DNA from: Clitopilus passeckerianus | Taxonomy: Eukaryota; Basidiomycota; Agaricomycetes; Agaricales; Entolomataceae | Length of the DNA: 64,000 nt | Direction of reading: 5' to 3' | NCBI GenBank assembly: GCA_944990035.1 | Contig: CALYLX010000142.1 | Span: 186,001 to 250,000, forward strand | In this document: positions 40,237-52,107 of the stretch, piece after piece | Layout: each line of letters begins with the position of its first letter | Numbering within the stretch: the first letter of the stretch is position 1 | Made by a program: the position numbers and the translations under genes | The notes under the pieces: model-generated | What the model saw: the letters and a program-made list of their open reading frames with translations, nothing else | Database searches by the model: none | Told to the model about the DNA's origin: nothing

Positions 40237-43200
40237 ATGGAAATACAACAATCGCCGGCACAAAAGCTCTCATTGACTCTGGAGCGCAAGGGTCATTTAT
40301 CGACTCCGTCTTCGCCAAGACACATCACCTCCCACTACTCCCACTCCGACAACCGATTACAGCACGAAACGTTGATGGCACCCTGAACAAACAAGGAACT
40401 ATTACCCACTTTACCTGGGTTATTGCCAAGATAGGGACAGCCATCATCAAGGAAAGATGTTTTGTCACTGGACTCGGGAAAGACCACCTGATTTTTGGAT
40501 TACCCTGGCTAAAACGGGTAGATCCAATCATATCGTGGAGCGACGGCACACTCGAAATCGACGAATCACGCATTACCCAACGACTGTCGCAAACATTGAT
40601 GCGAGCAGTAGACATCAAGCGGATGAGAGCCATCCGAGAACAACTACTAGAGGAAAACACGCCACCTACCCCAGCACCTGATTGTTCCGAAGAGAATCCC
40701 GGAAAATCAGAAGGACTTAGCGACTATTTCCGAATAGTCGAAGACGGAGAAGAGATCAATGAAGATTTTCTCATCGCATACTGCCAGAACGAACCGGCAG
40801 TCGGAATATTCACCAAGGAGGAACCCCACTTACGCAGGAACACACAAAGGATTACCTTGTGTACGGGCCAATCAGGCCAACTACCACAATACGACAGACG
40901 GTGGTAACACACCATCCAGCAACCAGACACCACACACAGCAGGTGTGGATACGTGCGAAAACATCAATTTCGCAAGCTCTGGAACATAAACGAGAAGATA
41001 AGGAACCAAAGAAATCCCTTGACGAAATCATCCCCGACTATCTTCAAGACTACAGAAAAGTCTTTGAGAAAGCAGCATCTGAACGATTCCCACCAAGCCG
41101 ACCCTGGGATCACGCCATAGATCTGAAGACAGATTTCGTGCCAAAAGACTGCAAGGTCTATCCGCTCAGCCCCTTAGAGCAAGAAAAACTCGACGAGTTT
41201 CTCAAGGAAAATCTAGCCAAAGGATACATCCGAGAATCCAACTCCCCACAAGCATCTCCGTTCTTCTTTGTTGCAAAGAAAGACTCGGAAGCCCTGAGAC
41301 CATGTCAGGATTACCGACGACTCAACGAAGGAACAATACCTAACGCTTACCCTTACCGCTGGCTAGCGAACTCATCGATAAACTCAAAGGAGCAACTGTC
41401 TTCACCAAACTCGACATTCGATGGGGATATCACAACATCCGCATCAAAGATGGTGACCAATGGAAAGCAGCGTTCAAGACCAACCGAGGTTATTTGAACC
41501 AATGGTGATGTTCTTTGGACTAATGAACTCACCCGGTACCTTCCAAGCAATGATGAACCACCTTTTCCGAGACATGATAGACGAAGGATGGGTCATCATC
41601 TACATGGACGACATCCTCATCTTCTCCAACGATCCAGAAAAACACCGAGAACGCACACGCAGAGTCTTACAAAGACTACAAAACAACGATCTCTACCTCA
41701 AAGCAGAGAAATGCCAATTTGACACCACAAGAGTGGAATACCTTGGGTTCATCATTGAACCAAACAAGATCTCCATGGACCCTGTCAAACTTGCAGGGAT
41801 GCGCGACTGGCCTACGCCAACTACAGTAAAGGAAGTCCGATCATTCCTAGGATTCGGAAACTTTTACCGCAGGTTCATCGGAAAATATGCGGAAATTGCC
41901 AAACCGCTGAACGAACTCACCAAGAAAGACAAGAAATGGGAATGGACCAATGAATGTCACAAAGCTTTCACTACCCTGAAAGACAAATTCCTGGAAGCGC
42001 CTGTGTTGCTGATGCCTGATCCCACGAAGCCATTTGTGGTGGAAAGCGACGCCTCAAAACATGCAACAGGAGCAGTCCTACAACAACGTGACGCCAACGG
42101 ATCATGGCACCCATGTGGTTTCATATCTAAATCGTTCTCGGAAACAGAACGGAACTATGAAATCTACGACCGAGAACTTCTAGGCATTATCCGCGCATTA
42201 GAAACCTGGCGACACTACTTCCATGGATCCCAACATTCAGTTGTGATTCTATCCGATCACAAAACCTCACATACTTCCGAGAAGCCCGGAAGTTGAACCG
42301 ACGACAAGCAAGATGGAATTTGATGCTATCCCAGTTTAACATCAAACTTGTACACACCCCTGGTGCAAAGATGATACAATCTGACGCACTATCTCGACGA
42401 CCAGACCACATCCCAGGTGAAGACACCGACAACGAAGACATCATTCTCCTCCCCGACAAGCTCTTCCTTCGCTCAATTGACATTGAACTAAAGGACGAAA
42501 TTGTACACAAGATGGTCAATGACAAACTGATTGTTGACGCCATTCGCACCGCCAAAGAAGACGGACCCCCACCAATCCGATCAAACCTGGAAGACTGGAA
42601 ATTTGACGATGGCATCTTGTACTACAAGGACAAGTGTGTGGTACCAGATGACGAAGACCTCCGAAGGAAGATAGTCCAACGTTATCACGATCTACCCAGC
42701 GCAGGACACCCTGGACAATTTGGGACACTGGAAAAAGTCCGGAAGGACTACTGGTGGCCAGGGATGTCAGTGTTCATCAAGAACTTTGTGCAGGGCTGTG
42801 CAATGTGCCAGCAAATGAAAATCAATCGCCACCCCACCGCTCCACCATTAATGCCCATCAAATCCGAAACCACTAGGCCATTTTCGCTAGTGACGTACGA
42901 TTTTCACACGGATCTCCCAGAGAGTGATGGTTTCGATAGCATTATGGCCGTGGTCGACCATGGAGCTACGAAGGGGCAATTTTCATCCCTTGCACAAAGA
43001 AAATCGACGCCACAGGAACTGCAAACGCCTACATTGACAACGTTTACCGTCGCTTTGGACTTCCCGACAAAGGAATTTCAGACAGAGGACCTCAATTCGC
43101 CTCTAAAGTTTTCCAAGAAATGGGACGACTCCTTGGAATCAAGCTCAACATGAGCACCGCCTACCACCCACAAACCGATGGTGCGACAGAAAGGATCAAT

Positions 43201-43967
43201 CAGGAGATTGATGCCTATCTCCGCATCTTCTGTGCACAGAACCCCGAATCCTGGTCCAAATGGATTACCACTCTAGAATTCTCCTACAACAGCCGAACAC
43301 ACTCTGTCACCAAACGAACCCCATTCTACCTAATGATGGGATACGAACCACCTGCACTCCCATCAGTTGCTCCCACTAGCAAAATTCCCGCAGTTGACAA
43401 ACGGATCAAGGAACTTCTGCTAGCACGCGATGAAGCAAATGCTGCACATGCACTTGCTGCGCAACGCATGGCAGAGAAGATCACACGACAGTTCACCCCA
43501 TTCAAAGTCGGAGAAAAGGTGTGGTTAGAAGCCACAAATCTCAATCAAGGAAACATCTCCAAGAAACTAGCACCCAAACGAGAAGGACCCTTCAAGATAC
43601 TTGAGGTAAAGGACACCTGACCTATAAACTCGACCTGCCAAGACGATGGAAGATCCACCCGGTGATTCACGCGTCACTTCTCACCCGTTACATCTCCACC
43701 AAAGCGCATGGACCCAGCTTCTCTAAACCGCCACCTGACGAAATCGACGGAATAGAAGAATACGAAATAGAAGCAATTGTGGCCCATCAGAAACAAGGCA
43801 AAGGGCGACACAGATACCTCGTAAAATGGAAGGGATGGCCATCAGCGGACAACGAATGGATGCCCGAGTCGGAACTGCGGGCGCCAAGAAAATACTCACC
43901 GAGTATAAAAGAGGAAGAAACTCACCTGACACCACATAGCAAACCCACTCACATCCACTATATAACA
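40237..43967 (+). pseudogene. Pol of chromovirus A1: protease, RT, RNase H, integrase, chromodomain
   Basis: Domains run in Ty3/gypsy order. The aspartic protease has ALIDSGAQGSFID near 40265-40305. The RT has [17 protein letters not shown] and the catalytic YMDD near 41600. RNase H has [14 protein letters not shown] and [11 protein letters not shown]. The integrase has an HHCC zinc domain (about 42680-42815), the Asp/Asp/Glu core with YHPQTDGATERINQE (about 43160-43205) and a GPF/Y motif. The C-terminal chromodomain IEEYEIEAIVAH...YLVKWKGW lies at about 43755-43870. Chromodomains steer insertion to methylated-H3 chromatin. Frames break near 40822, 41352, 41495, 42270, 43000 and 43617, so this copy cannot make full Pol. 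Confidence 0.9.
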
Positions 43968-44798
43968 ATGTCTCAAAATGCCTCTTCCTACGACCGCACC
44001 ATCATCCGCAACACCTTCAAATCCGATACCGCTATTACGGCGCTCCGTACGCATACTGCCTGGAGCAGCAACGACAACCCTCTCACCGCTGTGGGAGAAC
44101 AAGGAACCTCTACCAAAACCGACGAACCGAAACTCGCAACGAAGTGGCTCGTCTGCGCCACCAATTTGCGAAAACCACTGACGATCTTGATCAACTTTTG
44201 GACAAAGTTGATCGAGAAACGGAGGAGACCCTCACAGACCTCTTCTTTGCTATTGGAGGAACAGCTTTCCTCGACGAATTCTTCCCGAACGACAAAACTG
44301 GTTCAACAACCCAGGGAGACAGACTTGAAACCCTTGCCTCCAATCCCTGGGGGCCTGAGGAAAGTCAAGAAGAGGAAGTCACAATCCTCACTGCACGTCA
44401 AGTTTGCGGAACCCTACGAGCATTTCCTCCCGTCACCAATTTACACACCGCCGCAAAAATAAAACATAACCCTTCGTCAAAAAGAACAGAACGACAACAA
44501 GGAAAACATCAATCCCAATGGCAAACCCTCCAACGCCATACCTCTCCGCATTCGAAAGCCCACCAGAGTCCGACTCACCAACGCTGGTGAACCTTCCCCT
44601 CGACAGTATCGTCCCAGAAGGCGCCGCGCACCGGATACCTTGCCAACAGACCACCACCACCCAGATGGTTCGGATGCTACATTTGTGGAGGCAGACACCG
44701 ACAGTGTCATTGCTTTCGTTTTGTGTGTCGTCTGTGCCATCATCGTGGCCCAGGCCATTACCCGGTTAGCTGCCCACAACGCTACCACAAGGGCATAG
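43968..44798 (+). pseudogene. Accessory 3' ORFs of chromovirus A1 (helical protein and tail-anchored protein)
   Basis: Downstream of the chromodomain, ATG 43968 opens a reading of about 180 codons, in frame with Pol, with a helical segment (LRHQFAKTTDDLDQLLDK) and the block ETLTDLFFAIGGTAFLDEFFP...ETLASNPWGPEE. From ATG 44518 a second frame reads PPTPYLSAFESPPESDSPTLV, a basic PRRRRAPDT segment and one C-terminal hydrophobic helix, ending at TAG 44796-44798. One-base indels break both frames in this copy. Element B carries the same pair. I know no standard chromovirus protein here; an envelope-like or membrane-targeting role is only a guess. Confidence 0.75.
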
Positions 44799-44861
44799 AC
44801 CGTCACTTCTGGGTAAAGGAAGGAATTGAAGTCAGGAGACTTCAACGATAGCGAGAGGTAA

Positions 44862-45325
44862 TGTTATGATTTTGCTTACATGTTTCTCCTTACATACCCG
44901 GCCCGCTTACCTATGCACGATTACTCACATATGCTGCGCATCACTGCGCATTTTTCATCTTTTTCCATGCTTACTCCGCATCTCTCACGATCGTGAGAGA
45001 CTTATACCTTATCTGACTCTTTCTGACTCATGTACTTACTCATCATGCTGCGCATGACTCATTACTTACTCAGCATGCTGCGCATGTGCTATATTTAGAA
45101 CTACTAGATAGGTATATAAACCTGTACCATTTGGTCAAGGCTCCTCAGCTTGACCTAGGCAATCTACCTAACTGCTTAGTTCTCTATTTCGCCTTTAAGT
45201 CCCTTGCTTCGTCAATCTCACCAGGTCGTCAGTACAGCCGCAGCTGCTGACAAATCTCTGTCTTTGTTTATCAAAGACATCGAGCGTAAACAGTATTACC
45301 TAAGTTGTTAGGCTCTGCCTTAACA
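44862..45325 (+). repeat. 3' LTR of chromovirus A1
   Basis: It matches the 5' LTR except for a single-base loss in the CCCC run near its start. It is preceded by a purine-rich tract (GCGAGAGGTAA) that fits the plus-strand primer, and followed by the duplication ATATA. Confidence 0.95.
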
Positions 45326-45504
45326 ATATAGAAGCTAATGAGAACTATGTACATGGTATACCCTTGCTATGGTGCTACAGTGCTATGGCGGCCTATATAG
45401 CCCCATATAGCACACCAGGATTTGCTGATGTGTACTATTTAGTGCCTTTGGTCTATTGAGAAGAATTACCAGACTATCAGCTACTTTGTAAAGTGCACAA
45501 TGTA

Positions 45505-46668
45505 CAGTAACTCAAACAATTGTCCAGATGTTTCGCACTTTTTGAGTATTTGCTTACTAACTTTTGCTATACTAAAGTTTGAATTATAGTGTTGGTACAT
45601 AAAACAAAGCATTTGATCTCTGCTACAAGAATATATAAACGTTACGTAATTCGGATCAAAGTCCGTTTAGATATAGTAGAAACAAGTCAGAGATACATCC
45701 GGACAATTATTTGACTGTGCTTCCAGAAACACAGACACAGCCCAATTGCAGTGTGCATAGCCCTTGGCAGTGCAGCACAGCCTTAGAGGCTATGCACTAC
45801 AGCCATATGGCTGTGTTTGCAATACATATAAGCAGCTGAAATGCTATCAGATCTCCACAATTTACCATGCGGCCTATTCCATCTGCTTAGAAGGAAAACA
45901 TTATTTCTCTGGCTTCTAACAATGACTCTGTCCAGTCTATTGCCTCCAAACTCAATGTAGGCAAGTCTACTGTGGCTACAGTGCTTCAAGAAATCTGTCC
46001 CAACCGCTCTAAATCTTCTTCTGGCCGCCCTTCTAAGCTCACCCCTACTGATAAACGAGCTGTTCTGGCACAATTCAACCATGGCAGATGCACTAATACT
46101 GTGCAGGTTACCAAACACATTAACACCATCATTTTCAACACTGTCTCCCTGCAAACAGTCAGAAATGTACTCAAGAAAAATGATTTCTATGCTGTTGTGT
46201 TGAAGCCAAAGCCCTTGCTTACTTCTGCTCAAAAGAAGGTGCGCGTAGCATGGTGCCACAAGCACAAGGAACGCACTGTAGAGGACTGAAAGAGGATGGT
46301 ATGGTCAAATAAAGTTACAGAGGTATAGGAGAATATACCACCAGAGGTGTGTCAGAACTTAATAAAAAGTATGCCCAGAAGAATAGAAGCAGTCCTTAAG
46401 GCAAAAGGAGGCAATACCAAGTACTAATGGCTGAATTTTATATATCTAATGTACATAGTCAAATAATTGTCCGGATGTATCTCTGACTTGTTTCTACTAT
46501 ATCTAAACGGACTTTGATCCGAATTACGTAACGTTTATATATTCTTGTAGCAGAGATCAAATGCTTTGTTTTATGTACCAACACTATAATTCAAACTTTA
46601 GTATAGCAAAAGTTATTAAGCAAATACTCAAAAAGTGCGAAACATCCGGACAATTGTTTGAGTCACTG
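45505..46668 (+). mobile_element. Tc1/mariner element, internally deleted
   Basis: Inverted repeats of 212 bp (45505-45716 and 46457-46668) start CAGT(A/G)ACTCAAACAATTG and are flanked by TA at 45503-45504 and 46669-46670. Each long repeat has a related inverted motif at its outer and inner end (CTCAAACAATTGTCC and GTCAAATAATTGTCC). The transposase lacks its catalytic middle, so the copy is non-autonomous. Confidence 0.9.
45868..46427 (+). pseudogene. Tc1-type transposase remnant without DDE core
   Basis: The N-terminal part encodes the paired helix-turn-helix DNA-binding domain (ISLASNNDSVQSIASKLNVGKSTV, then SGRPSKLTPTDKR and a second HTH up to WCHKHKERTVED). After about 46290 the reading jumps to the family C-terminus, NIPPEVCQNLIKSMPRRIEAVL...GGNTKY, with its stop at 46425-46427. 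The roughly 150-residue DDE catalytic domain between them is missing. There is also a TAG near 45888. Confidence 0.85.
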
Positions 46669-46670
46669 TA

Positions 46671-47209
46671 GGCAGAAGCTGGAAAGGAATTCTGAATTAT
46701 ACAAGAAAGAGTAGAGTTAATGCTATTCTGGTAGCATTCCTAATACTTTGACTGCTGAAGACATCTGTATTTTGAGTTGCGAAGCTTTAGCCTATAAATT
46801 CATCATTCTGAGATATCTCTTCCTTGAGCTGCCCCTACATCAAAAGTGCTTATTTCAGCTGAAATCAGTGCAATATCAGACTCAAAACTCTGTAATCAGC
46901 CATGAATAGATACAAAATATCGATATCAAACTCGACTGGCACATGGATTTTTACAAATGGCCAAAAAATCTGTGCTTTAGGTGCAAAACTGGCAATGATG
47001 GGTTATTCTGTGTAATTTTTGGCCGATAGCAGGTCAAATTTTTTCTAAAATGCACTCTGGGCGTCTGAGTACAATGCAAGAATGCTATGTGCATGCTTTC
47101 ACTATTTAAATTTGATGCACAATTGCTCCAGAGAATGTTAAATCTGGCCCAGCCAAATGAGTGCTCTTAGCATGTCCAAAATAAGTAGGTTGAGTTCCCA
47201 TATAGATAG
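46671..47209. other. AT-rich spacer between transposons
   Basis: I see no gene, LTR or inverted repeat here. It is probably old transposon or intergenic sequence. Confidence 0.4.
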
Positions 47210-48099
47210 TGTTAAGCTAGTATCGCTACTCGCTTAAACAAGTATCAAGGGTTCAGCTGCTTAGTCTTCTACCAGCCTTTGTAGAGACGAGCGAGAGTAA
47301 TCAAGCAAGTCGAAGTTAAAGCAAATAGCGATGTATAGGCTTTTAGGTCAAGCTAAGGAAGCAAGACCAAAAGCGTGAAAGTATTTATACAAGGTTGGTA
47401 GGGCTAAGGGTTGGGCATTGCACAGCAATGCTGTGTAAGTAAAAATAAGTATGACTCAGAGTGAGTTGGGGTATGAGTCACGATAAGTAAACATAGTACA
47501 AGTATCTCACGATCGTGAGAATACTAAGTAATCAATGTAAGAAAGATGAATAATGCGCAGTATTGTAAGGTAATCAAGTAGGGGTAAGCGGGCCGAAGTA
47601 GTAACTGTTAAGGCAGAGCCTAACAACTTAGGTAATACTGTTTACGCTCGATGTCTTTGATAAACAAAGACAGAGATTTGTCAGCAGCTGCGGCTGTACT
47701 GATGACCTGGTGAGATTGACGAAGCAAGGGACTTAAAGGCAAAGTAGAGAACTAAGCAGTTAGGTAGATTGCCTAGGTCAAGCTGAGGAGCCTTGACCAA
47801 ATGGTACAGGTTTATATACCTATCTAGTAGTTCTAAATATAGCGCATGCGCAGCATGCTGAGTAAGTAATGAGTCAGAAAGAGTCAGATAAGGTATAAGT
47901 CTCTCACGATTGTGAGAGATGCGGAGTAAGCATGGAAAAAGATGAAAAATGCGCAGTGATGCACAGCATATGTGAGTAATCGTGCATAGGTAAGCAGGCC
48001 GGGGTATGTAAGGAGAAACATGTAAGTAAAATCATAACAGTAACAGTGAATTAGTAAGAGGAAAAAGAGTCTGGGTGCGTATTCAAGGTAACTGTAACA
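47210..48099 (-). repeat. 3' LTR of chromovirus B, split by a solo LTR
   Basis: It reads TGTTA...TAACA on the minus strand once 47606-48044 is set aside. It is diverged from the A LTR but keeps the CTCACGATCGTGAG palindrome core (near 47507-47520), a TATAAATA box, and AGCTTGACCT (minus strand of 47345-47354) about 27 nt after it. Confidence 0.8.
47606..48039 (-). repeat. Solo LTR of the A family
   Basis: It is 434 bp long, TGTTA...TAACA on the minus strand, with 5-bp duplication GTAAC at 47601-47605 and 48040-48044. It is shorter than the others by about 30 bp between TGACTCA repeats. The palindrome has one CpG changed. Confidence 0.92.
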
Positions 48100-48209
48100 T
48101 TACCCTCTCGCTAGCGCTGAAGTCACCTGACTTCAATTCTTCCTTTTGCCCCAGAAGTGGTGGTCTATGTTTTTCCAGTAGCGTTGTGGGCATTTAACCG
48201 GGTAATGGC

Positions 48210-48624
48210 TATTGAACTTGACATGTGTCACATCTTTGTCACATGAACAGTCATGTGACACAACATGACTACAAATCACATTACTTGATTGCGTCATTAT
48301 CACGACATACACACGTGGAGCATTACAAATACTTCTAGCACTTTCCGCTCCACAATTACATCATCATGACTTACGTATGACTCATTCTTCGTCATTCCTT
48401 GTGTATTCCGTACTATATTTAGCACAGAACATTCTAGATATGCTTACATATACATGGTCTGTGCACTTTATCCTGTTGTATAAATACTAGCAGTAGTTTA
48501 CCTCAATACAACAAGGAGTTCTACTTCTTTTCTCTCTAGTTCGCTCTCACAGCCTCACTTACACTCTACCCCAGGTTAGTAGCCTATCTGCATCTTCCCT
48601 CGCTGGGGGTGTGCCTGTTCGACA
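48210..48624 (+). repeat. 5' LTR of the copia element
   Basis: It starts TATTGAAC, against TGTTGAAC in the 3' LTR, so the terminal TG is mutated. It ends CGACA. A TATA-like GTATAAATA lies near 48478-48486. The following GGTTATGGGCCC is the likely primer site. Confidence 0.93.
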
Positions 48625-48854
48625 GGTTATGGGCCCTGCCCCAAGCTGATCGCTACTTAATTGTAGCTGATCGCTGTGCAGCTTGGCTTCGCCACTGAGC
48701 TCAAAGTGTAGCGCCTGAAGGGCAGCACCTTTGACACTGCTCAGGAAGTACTCTATGCTGTTCACAGCATAGAGGGCTGTAGCTCATTGCTCATAGCACG
48801 CTTCTCGCTGTCGCATGTGCAACATAAGCTAACATTCTTGTTTGACAGATCACC

Positions 48855-51800
48855 ATGTCGTCAAACGTCAAGAACTTTGTTCCCATCTTTGATGGAAGCA
48901 ACTGGATCCAATGGTCGGAACAGATGAAGGCCTATCTCTGATTAAAAGGAGTGTGGCAGTACACGAATGGCGGTATTCCCTGCCTGACTGAGTCATCTCC
49001 ACCTAAGCCGGAAGAGACTAAGGCAGCACAGGATTGGGACTGCAAAGATGATCAAGCTATCGGCGACATCACTTTGACACTTTCCCAGGGTATGCACATT
49101 CACATTGGAGACACTGCCAAGGAAACTTGGGACAGTCTCGAGAAAGCATATGCTACCTCTGGCCCATCTGTCGTCTTTGTCGACTTTAAGAAAGCTATTG
49201 CATTCAAGTTGGACAGCTCTGCCCCAACTCCGCAAATAAGCAATCTTAACGTGTTGTTTGAGTGTCTCGACTCCAATTTAGGAGACGCCAAAATCCCTGA
49301 GTTTATCAAAGCAATGATCTCACTTGCTGCTATCCCCGCCAAATGGGATGCAGTTGCAGCCATGCAACTGTTAAGCGGCAAGACGATTGCCGATCTGAAG
49401 TTTGTTGACATCAGAGCGGCCATCATTGCTGAAGCCGAACACCGATCCTCTGGTGTTTCTGGCTCCGCTCACAAGATTTCTGCTGTCAAGCGCAAGGGTT
49501 TTGATCTGAAACACAAAAAGGGTCAAAACCAACAGCAGTCTAAGCCGCAAGGCGAATCTTTGGGCTCTTCTGACAAGAAGAAGAAAACTCACCGTGCCAA
49601 CACCGGCAAAGGGAACAAGCAACAACCCAGTAACGCCAACGTGGTCCTTGGCTTCGCTTCAGCAGCCATCCATCAACCCCCTGCTCCCGTAGCTTCATCT
49701 CCACTGACGACCTCTAAGGTCGCTCTCATCAACCGTCTTGGTGTCACGCTCTCTGAACGTGTTTCACCACCCGCTTTGTGGACTGGTCCCGGCAAATCCG
49801 GTGATCAAGTTGACCCCCGATATGCACAAGCCAAGGTGTTCCTCGAACGCATGCACATGCCTATTGAACGCAGGTATCTTTTGCCTTTGATGGCAAAGTT
49901 CCATGTGGATCGCCAATTCACTGATCGTGAACTCCTCTTGGCATGCGGTATCCACAACTATAACATCCGGGTTGGTTGTCTTCCAGGTTACTGGGATACC
50001 AAACGTGTTATTGATGGTGTTGAAACGGACTACACTACTATCCTTCAGGAGAATTGCCTGTACCCTTATCTCTTGGATTGCGTCAATGACGAATCATGTG
50101 AGCATCCTGATCACGCCAAGTATGAAGAAGAGCTGACGTGTCAACTTCAATGTGGCTGCTGGGTAGCGCCTAGCAAAACGCCACTCATACACGAAAGCAA
50201 CTGCAGCAAAACCCTTGACCCGCGCAAACGTCTGTCCAAAGAATCTTCTAAGGACAAGCACGCTGATAAGATTGACGATTCCCCTCGCCCAAAGAAGTGT
50301 TCTCGCTCTCTTACCCCTTTCGAATTTGATGGTCCTGCCATCACAAGCAATTGGGCCGAGGAAATGGAAATCGAAGATCAGCGTCAAGGTTCTCCCATGG
50401 TCACTGGTGAGCAATTGGAGGAAACTGTCGACCTGAATATGGACGACAGGCAAGTACCATTTTCACATGATATCAGATCCTGTGCTAATCAAAAAGTCAT
50501 AGTAACGCCTTCTACGATTCACTCTTCAGAGAAGATTCAGCGGAACCGGCAGAGGCGTAATTCTCGCAATCACACGGATTTTTTTGATACTTTACATACG
50601 CACAATTCTGACTCTATGCATACCTCCCCTATGTCTTGTATGCTCGTACTAGGATCCGTGACTCAAACGTCACAACAATATGACAATCATGCTGCTAAAT
50701 ATACAACTTGCCGAAAGGGAAAAGTTCCTGAAAACGGAACAGCCAACTGGATAATAGATTCCGGAGCGTCAATGCATTTAACACACACTCTCGATGACTT
50801 TGCAGACTTTGAAGAAGGCGACTTCGGATCAGTCATCACTGCTAACGGAAGAGGCAAAGTCGTTGGCAGAGGCACTGTCATCTTGAGACACAAACTCGAG
50901 AAACCCAGTTCCAAGCAGACGGTAGAAATAACCTCACAGTTGTATCCTGTCTACTACTTCCCAGAGCTCTCAGGAAGACTTTTGTCTATGGGACGTTTTC
51001 TACAAGACGATGGTCTGCTACTTCGTGGATCATCATCTAGCATGTATTTCTATTCTAAGGAAGAAAATCGTGCTATGATGCAGTGCAAACCGCATTGTCC
51101 TGGCAAAACACTATATTAGCTTAGTACCTAAATATCTACTCCTGACACTGCCATGCCGGCAATTGTTAATACGAGTACCGACTATGACACGTGGCACAAA
51201 CGCTTTGGACACCCTTCCAAAGAAGTGCTAAAACGTGCTCAGGTGCATACACGTGGTGTTCCACAGAAGCTTGAATTTCCCAAGCAAAACCCCGTATGCA
51301 AAGGATGTTCCTTAGGGAAGATGCCGTCAAAATCCTTCCCGACATCCGAAACACGTGCTTCAAAGCCATTTGAGTTGATACACTCCGATCTCAAGAAAGT
51401 TCCGACAAGATCGTATCATGGCTACAAGTATATCATCACATTCCTCTGCGATCATTCATCACATGTCTGGATTGGTTTCCTTAAAAAGAAATCGGATGCT
51501 ATCCAGAAGATGGAAGAATTTGAAGCGATGGTCAAAAATCGTTTCAGTTCATCCATCAAATCATGGCGCATTGATGGGGGTGGTGAATTCATGAAATTTG
51601 AAGCCGCATTACGCAAATTAGGCATCGAGGTTCACAAAAGCGCTCCACACATGCCTCAACAAAATGGCCGTGCGGAACAACTTAACTGTACCATCATGGA
51701 CAAAGCAGAGTCTATGTGACATGAGGCCTGCTTACCTCCATCCTGGTGGGAATTCAGCGTGGAACATGCGACTCATCTTATCAATCGCACTCCAATCAGA

Positions 51801-52107
51801 TGACTCAAGTGGGTCACACCACATGAGATCATCCACAAGGAGAAACCGGACATTACTCATTTCCGAGTGTTCGGATGTGGAGCCTACGTCTATCTACCCA
51901 AGGATAAATGTGTTAATAAACTATCTCCCAAAAGCGAAATGATGGTTTATCTTGGCCAACCTCGTGGCACCAAAGGGTACCTGTTCATGCGGACGCATAA
52001 CAATACTCTGTTTATAGGCACCACAGCGACTTTTGATGAAACCTTATTCCCAAGGTGCTCTGATGAAAAACAGTGTGGCATTACACGTGTCGGCGATAAG
52101 CCAATCC
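48855..52107 (+). pseudogene. Copia gag, protease and integrase
   Basis: The ATG at 48855 opens gag (MSSNVKNFVPIFDGSNWIQWSEQMKAYL), which is stopped at once by a TGA near 48940 and then open for 722 codons. No CCHC zinc knuckle is seen; instead a ~250-residue stretch includes a Cys-rich piece (CVNDESCEHPDH, LTCQLQCGCW). The protease has WIIDSGASMHLT near 50750. The integrase has HKRFGHP, CKGCSLGKM, then Asp in LIHSDLKK, Asp in WRIDGGGEF and Glu in QQNGRAEQLN. Stops at about 51117, 51126, 51717 and 51807 are all one C-to-T change from Gln or Arg codons. Confidence 0.88.

Larger units (their letters stand above)
38131..45325 (+). mobile_element. Ty3/gypsy chromovirus, copy A1 (complete but mutated)
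   Basis: Two direct LTRs (465 and 464 bp, TGTTA...TAACA) flank an internal region in the order gag, protease, reverse transcriptase, RNase H, integrase, chromodomain, accessory ORFs. The 5-bp duplication ATATA lies at 38126-38130 and 45326-45330. The LTRs look nearly identical (one missing C near 44899), so insertion was recent. The coding frames carry several one-base losses, mostly in C or T runs, compared with copy A2. Confidence 0.95.

Noticed and set aside
44866..45057. Small plus-strand ORF in the LTR (also at 52033, 60543)
   Set aside because: It recurs because the LTR repeats, has stops in some copies and lies upstream of the predicted RNA start.
38041..45330. Provirus of an infectious agent
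   Set aside because: Domain order, chromodomain and LTR features are those of a fungal Ty3/gypsy chromovirus. The extra membrane-anchored ORF is not evidence of infectivity.
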